Shown: positions 17,119 to 25,006 of the stretch, one piece after another
Numbering within the stretch: position 1 is the stretch's first letter
Layout: every line of letters begins with the position of its first letter
Source: an uncultured Clostridia bacterium
GTDB taxonomy: Bacteria; Bacillota; Clostridia; TANB77; CAG-508
DNA: 64,000 nt
Assembly: GCA_934149275.1 (NCBI GenBank)
Contig: CAKPEG010000001.1
Coordinates: 1-64,000 of the forward strand
Reading direction: 5' to 3'
Translations under genes and position numbers: made by a program
The notes under the pieces: generated by a model
Told to the model about the DNA's origin: nothing
Seen by the model: the letters and a program-made list of their open reading frames with translations, nothing else
Database searches by the model: none

Positions 17119-18966
17119 TTATCCTTTTAAAGTTTTCATTGAATTTAGAATTGCTATCATAGAAACACCTACATCTGCGAAAACTGCAAGCCACATATTT
17201 GCAAATCCAAGTGCACCAAGTATTAAAATTATTATTTTAACAGTAAGTGCAAATACTATATTTTGTTTAACAATCTTCATTGTCTTTTTTGAAATCTTAA
17301 TTGCTTGAGCAATTTTAGTAAGCTCATCTGTCATAATAACTACATCAGCAGCCTCAATTGCAGCATCTGCTCCAATGCCACCCATCGCTATACCTATATC
17401 AGCTCTAGCTAAGCAAGGACTATCATTAACACCATCTCCAACAAAAATAACATTTTCTTTTTCTCCTTTTGCTTTTAAAACTGCTTCAAGATTTTCAAGT
17501 TTTTGATCAGGCAATAATTCTGATTTACATTCATCCACTCCAACTTCTTGTGCAATTTTATCAGCAATTCTTTTTTCATCACCTGTTAATATATATGTTT
17601 TCTTTATTTTCTCTTTTTTTAAATCTTCAATTGCCTTTTTAGAATCATCTTTAACTTTATCAGCAATTAAAATATATCCTTTATATTGACTTTCAATTGC
17701 AACATATATTACAGTTCCAGCCTCATCAACAGGTTTAAATTTAACTTTATTTTCTTGAAGTAATTTAGCATTTCCTATTAATGTATCTTGGAAGAATATT
17801 CTAGCTTTTATACCTTTTCCTGATATTTCTTGTAAATTTTCTACTTTACTTTCATCATATTTTCCCTTATATCTTTTCTTTATTGATAACGCAATTGGGT
17901 GATTAGAAAATTTTTCTCCATGAGCTGCAACTCTAATAAGTTCTTCCTCTGAAATGTCAACTGGATTAATTTTTTGTATTTCAAAAACACCTTTTGTTAT
18001 TGTTCCAGTTTTGTCAAACATTGCATACTTTGCTTTAGACAATGCTTCTAGGTAATTGCTTCCTTTAATCAAAATTCCTTTTTTAGAAGCTCCACCTATT
18101 CCTCCAAAAAATCCAAGAGGAACAGATATTACAAGTGCGCATGGACAAGATATAACTAAAAAAATCAATGCTCTATACACCCATGTCATAAAATCTTGTT
18201 TAAATATTAAAGTAGGAACAAGAGCTAACGCTAAAGCAAATAAACATACAGTCGGTGTATAATATTTTGCAAACTTTGTTATGAATTTTTCTGTCTTTGC
18301 TTTCTTAGATGTAGCTTCTTCAACTAATTCAAGTATCTTGGCTACAGTTGAGTCTTCAAATTTTTTAGTAACCTTCACTTCTAAAACAGCATTTAAATTT
18401 ATACTTCCACTATAAATTAATTCTTGTTCAACAATTTTCTTTGGAACAGACTCTCCTGTAATTGTTTTTGTATCGAGCATAGACGTTCCTTTTTTTACTC
18501 TACCATCTAAAGGAACCTTCTCTCCTGGTTTTATAACAATTGTTTCACCTATTTTTACTTCCTCAGGTTTTACTTGTATTGTCTCTCCATTTCTTAAGAC
18601 ATTGGCATACTCTGGTTTTATTTGCATTAATTCTTTGATTGCATTTCTTGATTTTCCAACAGCAATATCTTGGAATTCTTCTCCAATTTGATATAAAAAC
18701 ATAACTGCTATTGCCTCGGGATATTCACCAGTTGCAAGTGCGCCAAGTGTTGCAACAACCATTAAAAAATTTTCATCAAAAATTTCTCCATGAAATATAT
18801 TTCTAATTGCTTTTAAAACAATATCTAAACCAATAACGCAATATGCTAAAATATATAATGCAATTGAAATTTCGTTATTGTAATTTATCGCCATATACCC
18901 AGCAGCAAAACCACCTATTCCAAGTACTAAACATGTAATAATTCTAAATATAAAACTTTTTTTCAT
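17119..18966 (-). CDS. cadA: Heavy-metal (Zn/Cd/Pb) efflux P1B-type ATPase
   Basis: 615 residues, short because there is no N-terminal HMA domain. Seen in order: four N-terminal membrane helices, actuator loop with TGES near 170, CPC in ISCPCALVISVP near 275 (metal site), DKTGTIT near 318, HP motif in NHPIALSI, GDGVND near 510, and DVGVSMIAILNSM in the last helix, matching the type IB-2 Zn/Cd class. It exports divalent soft metals from the cytoplasm. The missing HMA domain is supplied by the separate 74-residue gene 27 bases upstream. The third gene of an operon led by a CadC/SmtB-type repressor. Confidence 0.92.
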   Translation of the reverse strand: MKKSFIFRIITCLVLGIGGFAAGYMAINYNNEISIALYILAYCVIGLDIVLKAIRNIFHGEIFDENFLMVVATLGALATGEYPEAIAVMFLYQIGEEFQDIAVGKSRNAIKELMQIKPEYANVLRNGETIQVKPEEVKIGETIVIKPGEKVPLDGRVKKGTSMLDTKTITGESVPKKIVEQELIYSGSINLNAVLEVKVTKKFEDSTVAKILELVEEATSKKAKTEKFITKFAKYYTPTVCLFALALALVPTLIFKQDFMTWVYRALIFLVISCPCALVISVPLGFFGGIGGASKKGILIKGSNYLEALSKAKYAMFDKTGTITKGVFEIQKINPVDISEEELIRVAAHGEKFSNHPIALSIKKRYKGKYDESKVENLQEISGKGIKARIFFQDTLIGNAKLLQENKVKFKPVDEAGTVIYVAIESQYKGYILIADKVKDDSKKAIEDLKKEKIKKTYILTGDEKRIADKIAQEVGVDECKSELLPDQKLENLEAVLKAKGEKENVIFVGDGVNDSPCLARADIGIAMGGIGADAAIEAADVVIMTDELTKIAQAIKISKKTMKIVKQNIVFALTVKIIILILGALGFANMWLAVFADVGVSMIAILNSMKTLKG

Positions 18967-18993
18967 AATAATTTTATCCCCCAGTAATTTAAA

Positions 18994-19218
18994 TTAAGAA
19001 ATAACAGCATCTGGTTCTAATTTCTTAACAAGCTTTCTTACTTCTTCCATTATTTCTTCAACCTCTTCATCTGTTGAAGCTTTAAATTCTATTGATAATT
19101 TTCCCATCATGAAATTAAGATTTGCCTCTTCAATATTTTTTATTCTATTTATTTTATCCTCTATTTTTGCTGCACAATTTACACAGTCAATTCCTTTAAT
19201 TGAATATACTTTTTTCAT
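18994..19218 (-). CDS. Stand-alone HMA-domain metallochaperone
   Basis: 74 residues: MKKVYSIKGIDCVNCAAKIE carries the CxxC metal motif (GIDCVNCA) of heavy-metal-associated domains, followed by the beta-alpha-beta-beta-alpha-beta pattern with NLNFMMGKLSIEF. Such proteins deliver soft metals to P1B ATPases. Its place between repressor and ATPase genes, and the lack of an HMA domain on the ATPase, suggest the N-terminal domain has been split off as a separate protein. Ribosome site AGGAGG before the ATG. Confidence 0.9.
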   Translation of the reverse strand: MKKVYSIKGIDCVNCAAKIEDKINRIKNIEEANLNFMMGKLSIEFKASTDEEVEEIMEEVRKLVKKLEPDAVIS

Positions 19219-19242
19219 TTTAAATTCCTCCTCTTTTTTATA

Positions 19243-19611
19243 TTATGATAATTGTTTATTTTCTTTTCCCTCTAAAACATGTTCAAGTGCTTTTTCAAAA
19301 ATATCTTTAACATGGTCATCATCTAAAGAATAAATAACCAACTTTCCATCTTTTTTAAATTTTACTAAATTTGCATCTCTTAAAGTTTTTAGTTGGTGTG
19401 ATATAGCTGATTTTGTCATTCCAAGTAATGCTGCTAAATCGCAAACACACATATCGTGTTTATCCAACGCCCACATTATTTTTGCTCTAGTACTATCTCC
19501 TAACATTTTAAAAAAATCAGAAACATCAAATAATATATCCTCTTCAAGCATTTGTTTTTTCACAGTTTGCACGACTTCTTCATGCAATACCTCACATTCT
19601 TGCTCTTCCAT
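19243..19611 (-). CDS. cadC: ArsR/SmtB-family metal-sensing repressor (CadC-like)
   Basis: 122 residues with a winged-helix fold; the recognition helix is MTKSAISHQLKTLRDANLVK. MCVCDLAALLG carries the Cys-x-Cys of the alpha-3 metal site of CadC/ArsR proteins and a Cys at residue 6 could complete it; His and Asp residues near the C-terminus (DDDHVKDIF...) may form a second alpha-5 site. The apo-protein binds the operator and is released by Cd, Pb or Zn. AGGAGGT lies 4 bases before the ATG. The two inverted repeats immediately upstream fit autoregulation. Confidence 0.9.
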   Translation of the reverse strand: MEEQECEVLHEEVVQTVKKQMLEEDILFDVSDFFKMLGDSTRAKIMWALDKHDMCVCDLAALLGMTKSAISHQLKTLRDANLVKFKKDGKLVIYSLDDDHVKDIFEKALEHVLEGKENKQLS

Positions 19612-19624
19612 AATACCTCCTATT

Positions 19625-19686
19625 AGTTGAATACTTATTCAACTGTTTGCACTCTTATTATAGTTGAACGTTTATTCAACTGTCAA
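19625..19686 (-). promoter_or_regulatory. Promoter with two repressor operators for the metal efflux operon
   Basis: On the minus strand TTGACA (19686-19681), an 18-base spacer and TATAAT (19662-19657). The spacer is filled by an inverted repeat AGTTGAATAAACGTTCAACT (19681-19662). A second, AGTTGAATAAGTATTCAACT (19644-19625), lies between the start site and the ribosome site. Both match the half-site pattern of ArsR-family operators, so a bound repressor would block polymerase and early elongation. Confidence 0.85.
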
Positions 19687-19787
19687 GAGGTATTTTAATT
19701 TTTATTATATTATTTACATTTCAAAAATGTTACAAAACAAAAACATTATATTTCTTTTTTCTTTTGCAATAACTAATTGCAGACAAA

Positions 19788-19908
19788 AAAATATTATATT
19801 TAATTTTTAGTGACTCGCAGTTTGAAAGTTTTCACCTAGCCTTCTAAACGAAGTTTAGTAGGCGGTAAAATCTTTTCAGCAAGGAACAAAAATTAAATAT
19901 AATATTTT
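19788..19908 (+). repeat. Dispersed structured repeat, family 1 copy B
   Basis: A 121-bp element with a perfect 21-bp terminal inverted repeat (AAAATATTATATTTAATTTT type), interior AGTGACTCGCAG, hairpin CTTCTAAAC-GAA-GTTTAGTAGG, and AGCAAGGAAC. Just to its left (19738-19760) is an extra AAAACATTATATTTC stretch resembling the left arm of copy A, perhaps a remnant. The 19688-20025 gap holds this element, two 25-bp palindromes and no gene. Confidence 0.85.
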
Positions 19909-19930
19909 AATTATCTCAATATTTAGTTCG

Positions 19931-19955
19931 TGTCAAAAAAAACGTCCACATGACA
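19931..19955 (+). repeat. 25-bp REP-like palindrome, copy 3
   Basis: TGTCAAAAAAAACGTCCACA then TGACA. It is 22 bases right of family 1 copy B and forms a tandem pair with the next copy, 55 bases apart. Confidence 0.7.
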
Positions 19956-19985
19956 CTTTAATGTAATAATTGGAGTTATAATGTG

Positions 19986-20010
19986 TGTCAAAAAGGACGT
20001 CCACATGACA
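19986..20010 (+). repeat. 25-bp REP-like palindrome, copy 4
   Basis: TGTCAAAAAGGACGTCCACA then TGACA; the centre GGACGTCC is a perfect 8-bp palindrome. It lies 15 bases downstream of the stop of the last SipW-operon gene. Confidence 0.75.
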
Positions 20011-20025
20011 ACCATGACAACTAGA

Positions 20026-20646
20026 TTATTCTAAAATCTTTATAGTATAAAAGAAATACCTCTCAACTCCATTAACCTTATACGTAATAGCATATTTATA
20101 ATAAACAGAACCCTTTATCTCTGATCTATTAATACTCGTAGAAAAATTAAAAACTGAACTTTGATTAGCAGAAACAGTAGTAGGAACAATACTTGCACTT
20201 ACATTTTTCAAGGCTTCTCCTGGATTTGAAACCTCAAGTTGTGAAACCTTACCATCTGTATACACATACCCATTCTTAGATGTATTCTTAAGTGAAAAAT
20301 TAACCATCAAATCAGAAGAAATCCAATCTGATAAAGAATTTTTTTGAACACGTAATGTAGTAATCAATTCATTTTTCTTATACTCTTCCGAAACTAAATC
20401 AAACAATGCTGTTCCAGAATCATTTGTTAAACCAGTCACATTTACGTATTTATTATTAGCAATTGGAACAACACTTACTTCAATTGGTGGCGGATCAAAA
20501 TCCAATGTAACCGTTCCAGAAATATTTAATTTTGAGTTCCAAAGCGAATATCCAACATTCATAACCACTAAAAAAGCTAGAACAATAAGAATAATTGCTA
20601 AAGTGCTCATTGTATGTTTTCTTTTTAAACTGTACTGTTTCCCCAT
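20026..20646 (-). CDS. Exported TasA/camelysin-like second structural protein
   Basis: 206 residues. A basic N-terminus, one hydrophobic helix (residues 14-34) and the junction NVGYSLWNSKLNISGTV follow the layout of SipW-processed proteins, as does the next-but-two gene upstream. The rest is beta-rich, with Asn/Ser/Thr and no cysteine. It is the last gene of a four-gene operon after the DUF5305-like gene (23-base gap) with a weak ribosome site. Probably secreted and assembled with the 185-residue protein; function inferred from context. Confidence 0.65.
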   Translation of the reverse strand: MGKQYSLKRKHTMSTLAIILIVLAFLVVMNVGYSLWNSKLNISGTVTLDFDPPPIEVSVVPIANNKYVNVTGLTNDSGTALFDLVSEEYKKNELITTLRVQKNSLSDWISSDLMVNFSLKNTSKNGYVYTDGKVSQLEVSNPGEALKNVSASIVPTTVSANQSSVFNFSTSINRSEIKGSVYYKYAITYKVNGVERYFFYTIKILE

Positions 20647-20669
20647 ACCTAAAAATCCATTTCTTAATT

Positions 20670-21734
20670 TTATCTTTTTAATATATATCTATAAACCATA
20701 TTATTACCTAATACACAGAACCAACTTTCTTCTTCAGCTTCATTGTTCCAATATAAAATCGGTTTAAATAACTCTTCAGAAATTTTTATAATTTCTTCAA
20801 ACTCAACAACATCAACTAATCCTTGACCATTTGTATCAATTTTCGAACTTACTTCTACAATTTTTTCATTACATCCTTTTAGAATTTTATTCAATTCTAC
20901 TTTGTACTGATTTCTAACAACATTACCATTTGTAGTTTTTACAAGAACAACTATCAATAAAATTGTTGCTAGTACAAATGTACAAGTTGCAACTCCAGCT
21001 CTTGCTTGACTATATGCATCATTCTCAGGTACCATCTTTGTAACAATCTGAGGTTTAGCCGTTTCTTCTGTTGTAGAACTTATCTTTGTTGTTTTAGATG
21101 TAATATCAAAAACAATATCAGGTGTATATATATTCATAACTTCTTGATTGTCTACCATCGCTCTTGTAACAACTTCCATTTGAATAGTATATTTTGTTTG
21201 AACCTGAATTCCAAAATTCTCTTGAAAGTCTCTTACTTTCTTTATTTTATCTTTCAAATCGACTTCAAAATTTTCATTAATTTCAATTTTATCTGATGAA
21301 ATATTTTTTTCTTCTGGTAATAAAATAACATCAGTTTGCTTCCATACCTTTTGCTCATCACCATCTTTTGAATACGTAGCTTCTAAGTTTCCAACTATTT
21401 TATAACTATAAGTTATATTCTCAGATTTATTAGCAGTATAAACATAATTCATATTTATATTTGCTTTATTCATTAATTCAGTTACATAAATATTCTCATC
21501 AGGCACATTTTCTTTTGCGATATAATCATTATCAATCATATCAATATCATACGAATATGAATATTTGTTATTATATTCATATATATTAGTTTTTACAAAA
21601 TTATTTTTATCAACAAGATTAAAAGATTGATATAAAACAAATAATGAAGTTACTATAATAGCCAAAAGAGCTATAATATAAGTATATCTAAGTGATTTTC
21701 TTATTTTAACCTTTTTATTTTTATTCTCTTTCAT
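20670..21734 (-). CDS. DUF5305-like membrane-anchored surface protein
   Basis: Start set at 21734 (GAGGAGAG, six bases upstream), 354 residues. A membrane helix near residues 15-37 is followed by a large beta-rich external domain (residues 40-225), a second helix near 240-262 (SQARAGVATCTFVLATILLI), and a cytoplasmic C-terminal part with FEEIIKISEELFKPILYWNN. This arrangement matches DUF5305 proteins, which often lie beside SipW-type signal peptidases. It may organise the secreted subunits at the membrane; that role is inference. Confidence 0.7.
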   Translation of the reverse strand: MKENKNKKVKIRKSLRYTYIIALLAIIVTSLFVLYQSFNLVDKNNFVKTNIYEYNNKYSYSYDIDMIDNDYIAKENVPDENIYVTELMNKANINMNYVYTANKSENITYSYKIVGNLEATYSKDGDEQKVWKQTDVILLPEEKNISSDKIEINENFEVDLKDKIKKVRDFQENFGIQVQTKYTIQMEVVTRAMVDNQEVMNIYTPDIVFDITSKTTKISSTTEETAKPQIVTKMVPENDAYSQARAGVATCTFVLATILLIVVLVKTTNGNVVRNQYKVELNKILKGCNEKIVEVSSKIDTNGQGLVDVVEFEEIIKISEELFKPILYWNNEAEEESWFCVLGNNMVYRYILKR

Positions 21735-21753
21735 TATCTCTCCTCTTTCGTAA

Positions 21754-22929
21754 TTACATTCCTTTTTCAATACTTGATGTATCTGGTGCGGAAATTTTAT
21801 TTAAATTATTTAATAATACTGCTGGTAATCCTAAATATCTAATTGAAAATATTTCTTTTGCAATAATTTGTGATTCTTCAACTGGCTCAAAATCAGCATC
21901 TTTATTATTATCACCCTTCGTAATAAAATAAATTTTGCCTTTCTCAGTATATTTTGAAATAACCCTATGAATAACCGTAAAATTTTCTTTTTGATATTGC
22001 ACAATATCTCCGACTTCCAATTCTTCAGCTGTACATTTCTTTAAAATCGCGACATCACCAACCATCAATGTTTTTTCCATGCTTCCTGTAGCAATTGCTG
22101 ATGGCCTAATAGGAAACAATCCCATATCAAACCATAATATTAAAACCACAATCACAACAAGAAAAATAATACTTTTCGGATCTGTACTTTCAATCGTTTT
22201 TTTCTTTTTTTGAACATCATTCTTATTTTTTAAATAACGAATATATATAAACAAAATAACAGGAACTATTACGTCTATAACAGATTTCATAATCCATGGT
22301 ATCTTAGGTAAAATCGGTGCCAATATCCAATATGAAAAAGTAATTCCTCTATAACATATTGAAGGTTTATAAAATTGATTCATTGCAATATATGTGCATA
22401 CAACGTTCGTTGCAATTATAGGCATTATATCTGCAAAAACAAATTTCATAACATTACTGCTATCTGCTAAATCATTCATGCTAATATCTGAAATTGCATA
22501 AATTATTGTTGCAACCACAGCAATATATTTCTTATCTTTTTCATATACATTATTAATTACTCTAAATCTTGTATACTCTTTAGCAACAATCGGCAAAAGA
22601 TATATGTATGCGTTCATCAAAATCCCTTTTAATGACGTTGAATATGGATTTTTACCAATTTCAATAAATACTTCCGAAAAAATATATATTCCAATATTCA
22701 CAAAAGCCGCAATTAATGAATATGCAAATATATTTTCCTTCAACTTATTGCCTTCACTCGTTTTAGACGTACATATAAAAATCGCTATTATAAAAATAAT
22801 CCAAAATAGCGGATTAACAATAAAGTAATACTTGAATCCGTAACCTACTAAACTGTAATTCGCTATAATGGAATATGCCGCCAATATTGCAAGCATCAAG
22901 ATTGTAATATTTCTTGACTTTTGTAACAT
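21754..22929 (-). CDS. ER-type (SipW-like) signal peptidase I with polytopic N-terminal domain
   Basis: 391 residues. Residues 1-240 hold about seven membrane helices not found in ordinary SipW. After a further helix (255-272) comes the S26 peptidase domain: nucleophile Ser283 in ATGSMEKTLMVGDVA, His321 in VIHRVISKY where bacterial enzymes have Lys, and Asp340 in TKGDNNKD. The Ser-His-Asp set defines the ER/SipW class that cleaves TasA-like precursors. Ribosome site AAGGTG. It sits between the two genes with SipW-type signal peptides and the DUF5305-like gene, so its substrates are almost certainly these. Confidence 0.85.
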   Translation of the reverse strand: MLQKSRNITILMLAILAAYSIIANYSLVGYGFKYYFIVNPLFWIIFIIAIFICTSKTSEGNKLKENIFAYSLIAAFVNIGIYIFSEVFIEIGKNPYSTSLKGILMNAYIYLLPIVAKEYTRFRVINNVYEKDKKYIAVVATIIYAISDISMNDLADSSNVMKFVFADIMPIIATNVVCTYIAMNQFYKPSICYRGITFSYWILAPILPKIPWIMKSVIDVIVPVILFIYIRYLKNKNDVQKKKKTIESTDPKSIIFLVVIVVLILWFDMGLFPIRPSAIATGSMEKTLMVGDVAILKKCTAEELEVGDIVQYQKENFTVIHRVISKYTEKGKIYFITKGDNNKDADFEPVEESQIIAKEIFSIRYLGLPAVLLNNLNKISAPDTSSIEKGM

Positions 22930-22943
22930 TATTTTATTTCACC

Positions 22944-23501
22944 TTATTTATTAGTTTTTACATCTGAACTTGTTGCTGTTCCTGTAAATTCTTCTGTAGC
23001 TTGTTCATAATCTAATTCTATATCAAATTCAGCTGTTGCTGATTTTGCAGTTGACTCTTTTTTCCACTTAACAGTAAATGAAATTGTTGTAGACTCGCCA
23101 CTCTCTAATACTTTGCTTCCTGATGTATCTAAGTTTGGAATCAAAACCTCAATATCATTGTTTGAAAATGATGTTGTTGTTCCTTTATTATATAAATTGA
23201 ATCCTGTTAATTTTGCTGGAACTGTTCCATTATTTTTAACAGTTGCCGTAACATAACAACCATCTCCAGGATATCCTAATTTAATATTTGCAGTCATTTT
23301 TGTACCATCTGTAGCATCTATTTTAGCAGTTCCATGATCTGCTGTTGAAACTAACCCATTTGTAAAAACGACTTCAAATTTTCCTGAAGCATCTGCCTTT
23401 CCAGAAACTTTTAATACTCCACTAAAAGAAGCATATGCTATTGCTAGCGCTAACATCATAACTACTAACGCAACAATAAGAACTTTTGTACCACTTTTCA
23501 T
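22944..23501 (-). CDS. TasA/camelysin-like secreted protein
   Basis: 185 residues: signal peptide with hydrophobic core VLIVALVVMMLALAIAYASF, then SGVLKVSGKADASGKFEVVF at the mature start, typical of SipW substrates, followed by a compact beta-sandwich-like domain of about 130 residues and a Thr/Ser-rich tail (FTGTATSSDVKTNK). TasA and camelysin form extracellular fibres or surface metallopeptidase-like proteins. GAGGAGG is seven bases before the ATG. First gene of the operon; the 182-base gap to the divergent gene holds its promoter. Confidence 0.8.
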   Translation of the reverse strand: MKSGTKVLIVALVVMMLALAIAYASFSGVLKVSGKADASGKFEVVFTNGLVSTADHGTAKIDATDGTKMTANIKLGYPGDGCYVTATVKNNGTVPAKLTGFNLYNKGTTTSFSNNDIEVLIPNLDTSGSKVLESGESTTISFTVKWKKESTAKSATAEFDIELDYEQATEEFTGTATSSDVKTNK

Positions 23502-23683
23502 TTTAATCCTCCTCTATATTTAGATGCATACAGTATATCATATAATTTTCTACATAATATTACATTTTCTTTACTTTTTCTTTTCTTTTATCTCTTTTAT
23601 TTGTTTTTTTTATTACATTTATCATATATATATATTTATTTGATATAATTTTACATGTAAATTTATTTGATTGGAGAATACAA

Positions 23684-24664
23684 ATGAATTCAGAAAATAC
23701 AAAAGATTTAAAAGATTTTTTTTCAAATGAAAATTTAAACTTTTTTAAAAATTTAAACCAAGAATTATCAAAAATTGAAAACCTTTTAGAAAAGAATCAA
23801 ACTAAAGAAGAAAAATATTCTTTATTTTTAGCAACACTTACATCTAAAGATTTCTCAAATACCAACAAAGAATATTTTGTTGAAGTTAAAAACATTTACT
23901 CTTTACTTGAGAAAAATTCAACCATTCTAAAAGATTTAAAATCCACGTTATCAAATCTAAATGCTAAACTTTTATCTTTAGCCTTTACCGTTGATGAAAA
24001 GCAAACCCAAAATATTGTATCAGATATAAACAAAAGCATAAATCATTACATTGAATTATTGGATGAATTAGGAAAGATTTTCGTACAAAATAATACAACA
24101 ATAAACACTTTTACCTACTACCATTCAACAAAACTTTTACTTACTACTTTTGGAATGGAACTAGGAACTGATCTTGATGAATCATTAAATCTAATTTATC
24201 CAAATGCAACTGATGGCAATATAGAAACTTCATATTCTGATATTCTTACTTCAACTGAAAATAAAGTTCTAATAATATCAGAAAAAGAAAACAAAGTATA
24301 TTTACCTTATAAAAAAGCAGAATTAAATGAATTCATGGCTCAATATCCTACATCTTATTTTTCATATAAAAATGTAATCGAAAAAGAGTTCATTCGCCCT
24401 TTAAGTTACTTTATGACTAATCAAAATTTTGCAAGATTTAGAGAAACATATGCTTTATATAGAGATCGTGAAGCTTCTAGTTCATTTGAAGCATTAAAAA
24501 AAGCAATTTCTTTAACCTTTAAAACTAACTTAAATCCGGCAATTATAGCTGCTTGTAAAACTAAAAAGCAACTTAATGATTATTTGCTTTGTCTAAATGA
24601 AAATAAATTAGACGAGTTTTCAGACTTTAAAATTATTTATGATATAAATCCACAAAATGTTTAA
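23684..24664 (+). CDS. Unknown alpha-helical cytoplasmic protein
   Basis: 326 residues, Asn/Lys/Leu-rich, with long heptad-like helical stretches between residues 10 and 140 (FFKNLNQELSKIENLL...), no signal peptide or membrane segment. TTGGAGAATACAA precedes the ATG and a TATAAT lies at 23643-23648. It is one of only three convincing plus-strand genes and runs divergently from the SipW operon. A family 1 repeat starts 24 bases after its stop and may end the transcript. No family recognised. Confidence 0.75.
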   Translation: MNSENTKDLKDFFSNENLNFFKNLNQELSKIENLLEKNQTKEEKYSLFLATLTSKDFSNTNKEYFVEVKNIYSLLEKNSTILKDLKSTLSNLNAKLLSLAFTVDEKQTQNIVSDINKSINHYIELLDELGKIFVQNNTTINTFTYYHSTKLLLTTFGMELGTDLDESLNLIYPNATDGNIETSYSDILTSTENKVLIISEKENKVYLPYKKAELNEFMAQYPTSYFSYKNVIEKEFIRPLSYFMTNQNFARFRETYALYRDREASSSFEALKKAISLTFKTNLNPAIIAACKTKKQLNDYLLCLNENKLDEFSDFKIIYDINPQNV

Positions 24665-24687
24665 TTTTCCTCCTATCCTTTATTATT

Positions 24688-24814
24688 AAGAAAATATTAT
24701 ATTTATTTTTTCGTTCCTTGCTAAAATATTTTCCCACCCACTAAACTTCGTTTAGAAGGTTAGGGAAAAACTTTCAAACTGCGCGTCACTCAAAAATCAA
24801 ATATAATATTTTCT
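24688..24814 (-). repeat. Dispersed structured repeat, family 1 copy C
   Basis: A 127-bp copy in reverse orientation: arms AAGAAAATATTATATTT-ATTTTT / AAAAATCAAATATAATATTTTCTT with one extra base, interior GTTCCTTGCT, CCCAC, hairpin CTAAAC-TTC-GTTTAG and CTGCGCGTCACT. It lies between the convergent helical-protein and amylase genes. Confidence 0.85.
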
Positions 24815-24837
24815 TTTAATATAATTAATACAAGGAT

Positions 24838-24907
24838 AAAAAAATTCATATTAAATTTCTTAAACCACTTCATAAAAGTGCAAGAAAATTTAATATGATT
24901 TTTTTTT
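24838..24907. repeat. Short hairpin sharing the arms of family 2
   Basis: AAAAAATTCATATTAAATTTCTT and its near complement (24882-24907) flank a small CACTT-CATAA-AAGTG hairpin. The arm AAAATTCATATTA equals the terminal arm of family 2 copy 1, so it may be a deleted form. The remainder of the 24665-25006 gap is a hairpin AAACGAT...ATCGTTT next to the amylase stop. Confidence 0.55.
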
Positions 24908-25006
24908 ATTTTAAGAAAACCTTCTGAATTTTCTAAAATATGACATACCACTGCATAAATGCAAACTAAAAAATATAATACATGCAAACGATAAAAAAAT
25001 CGTTTT

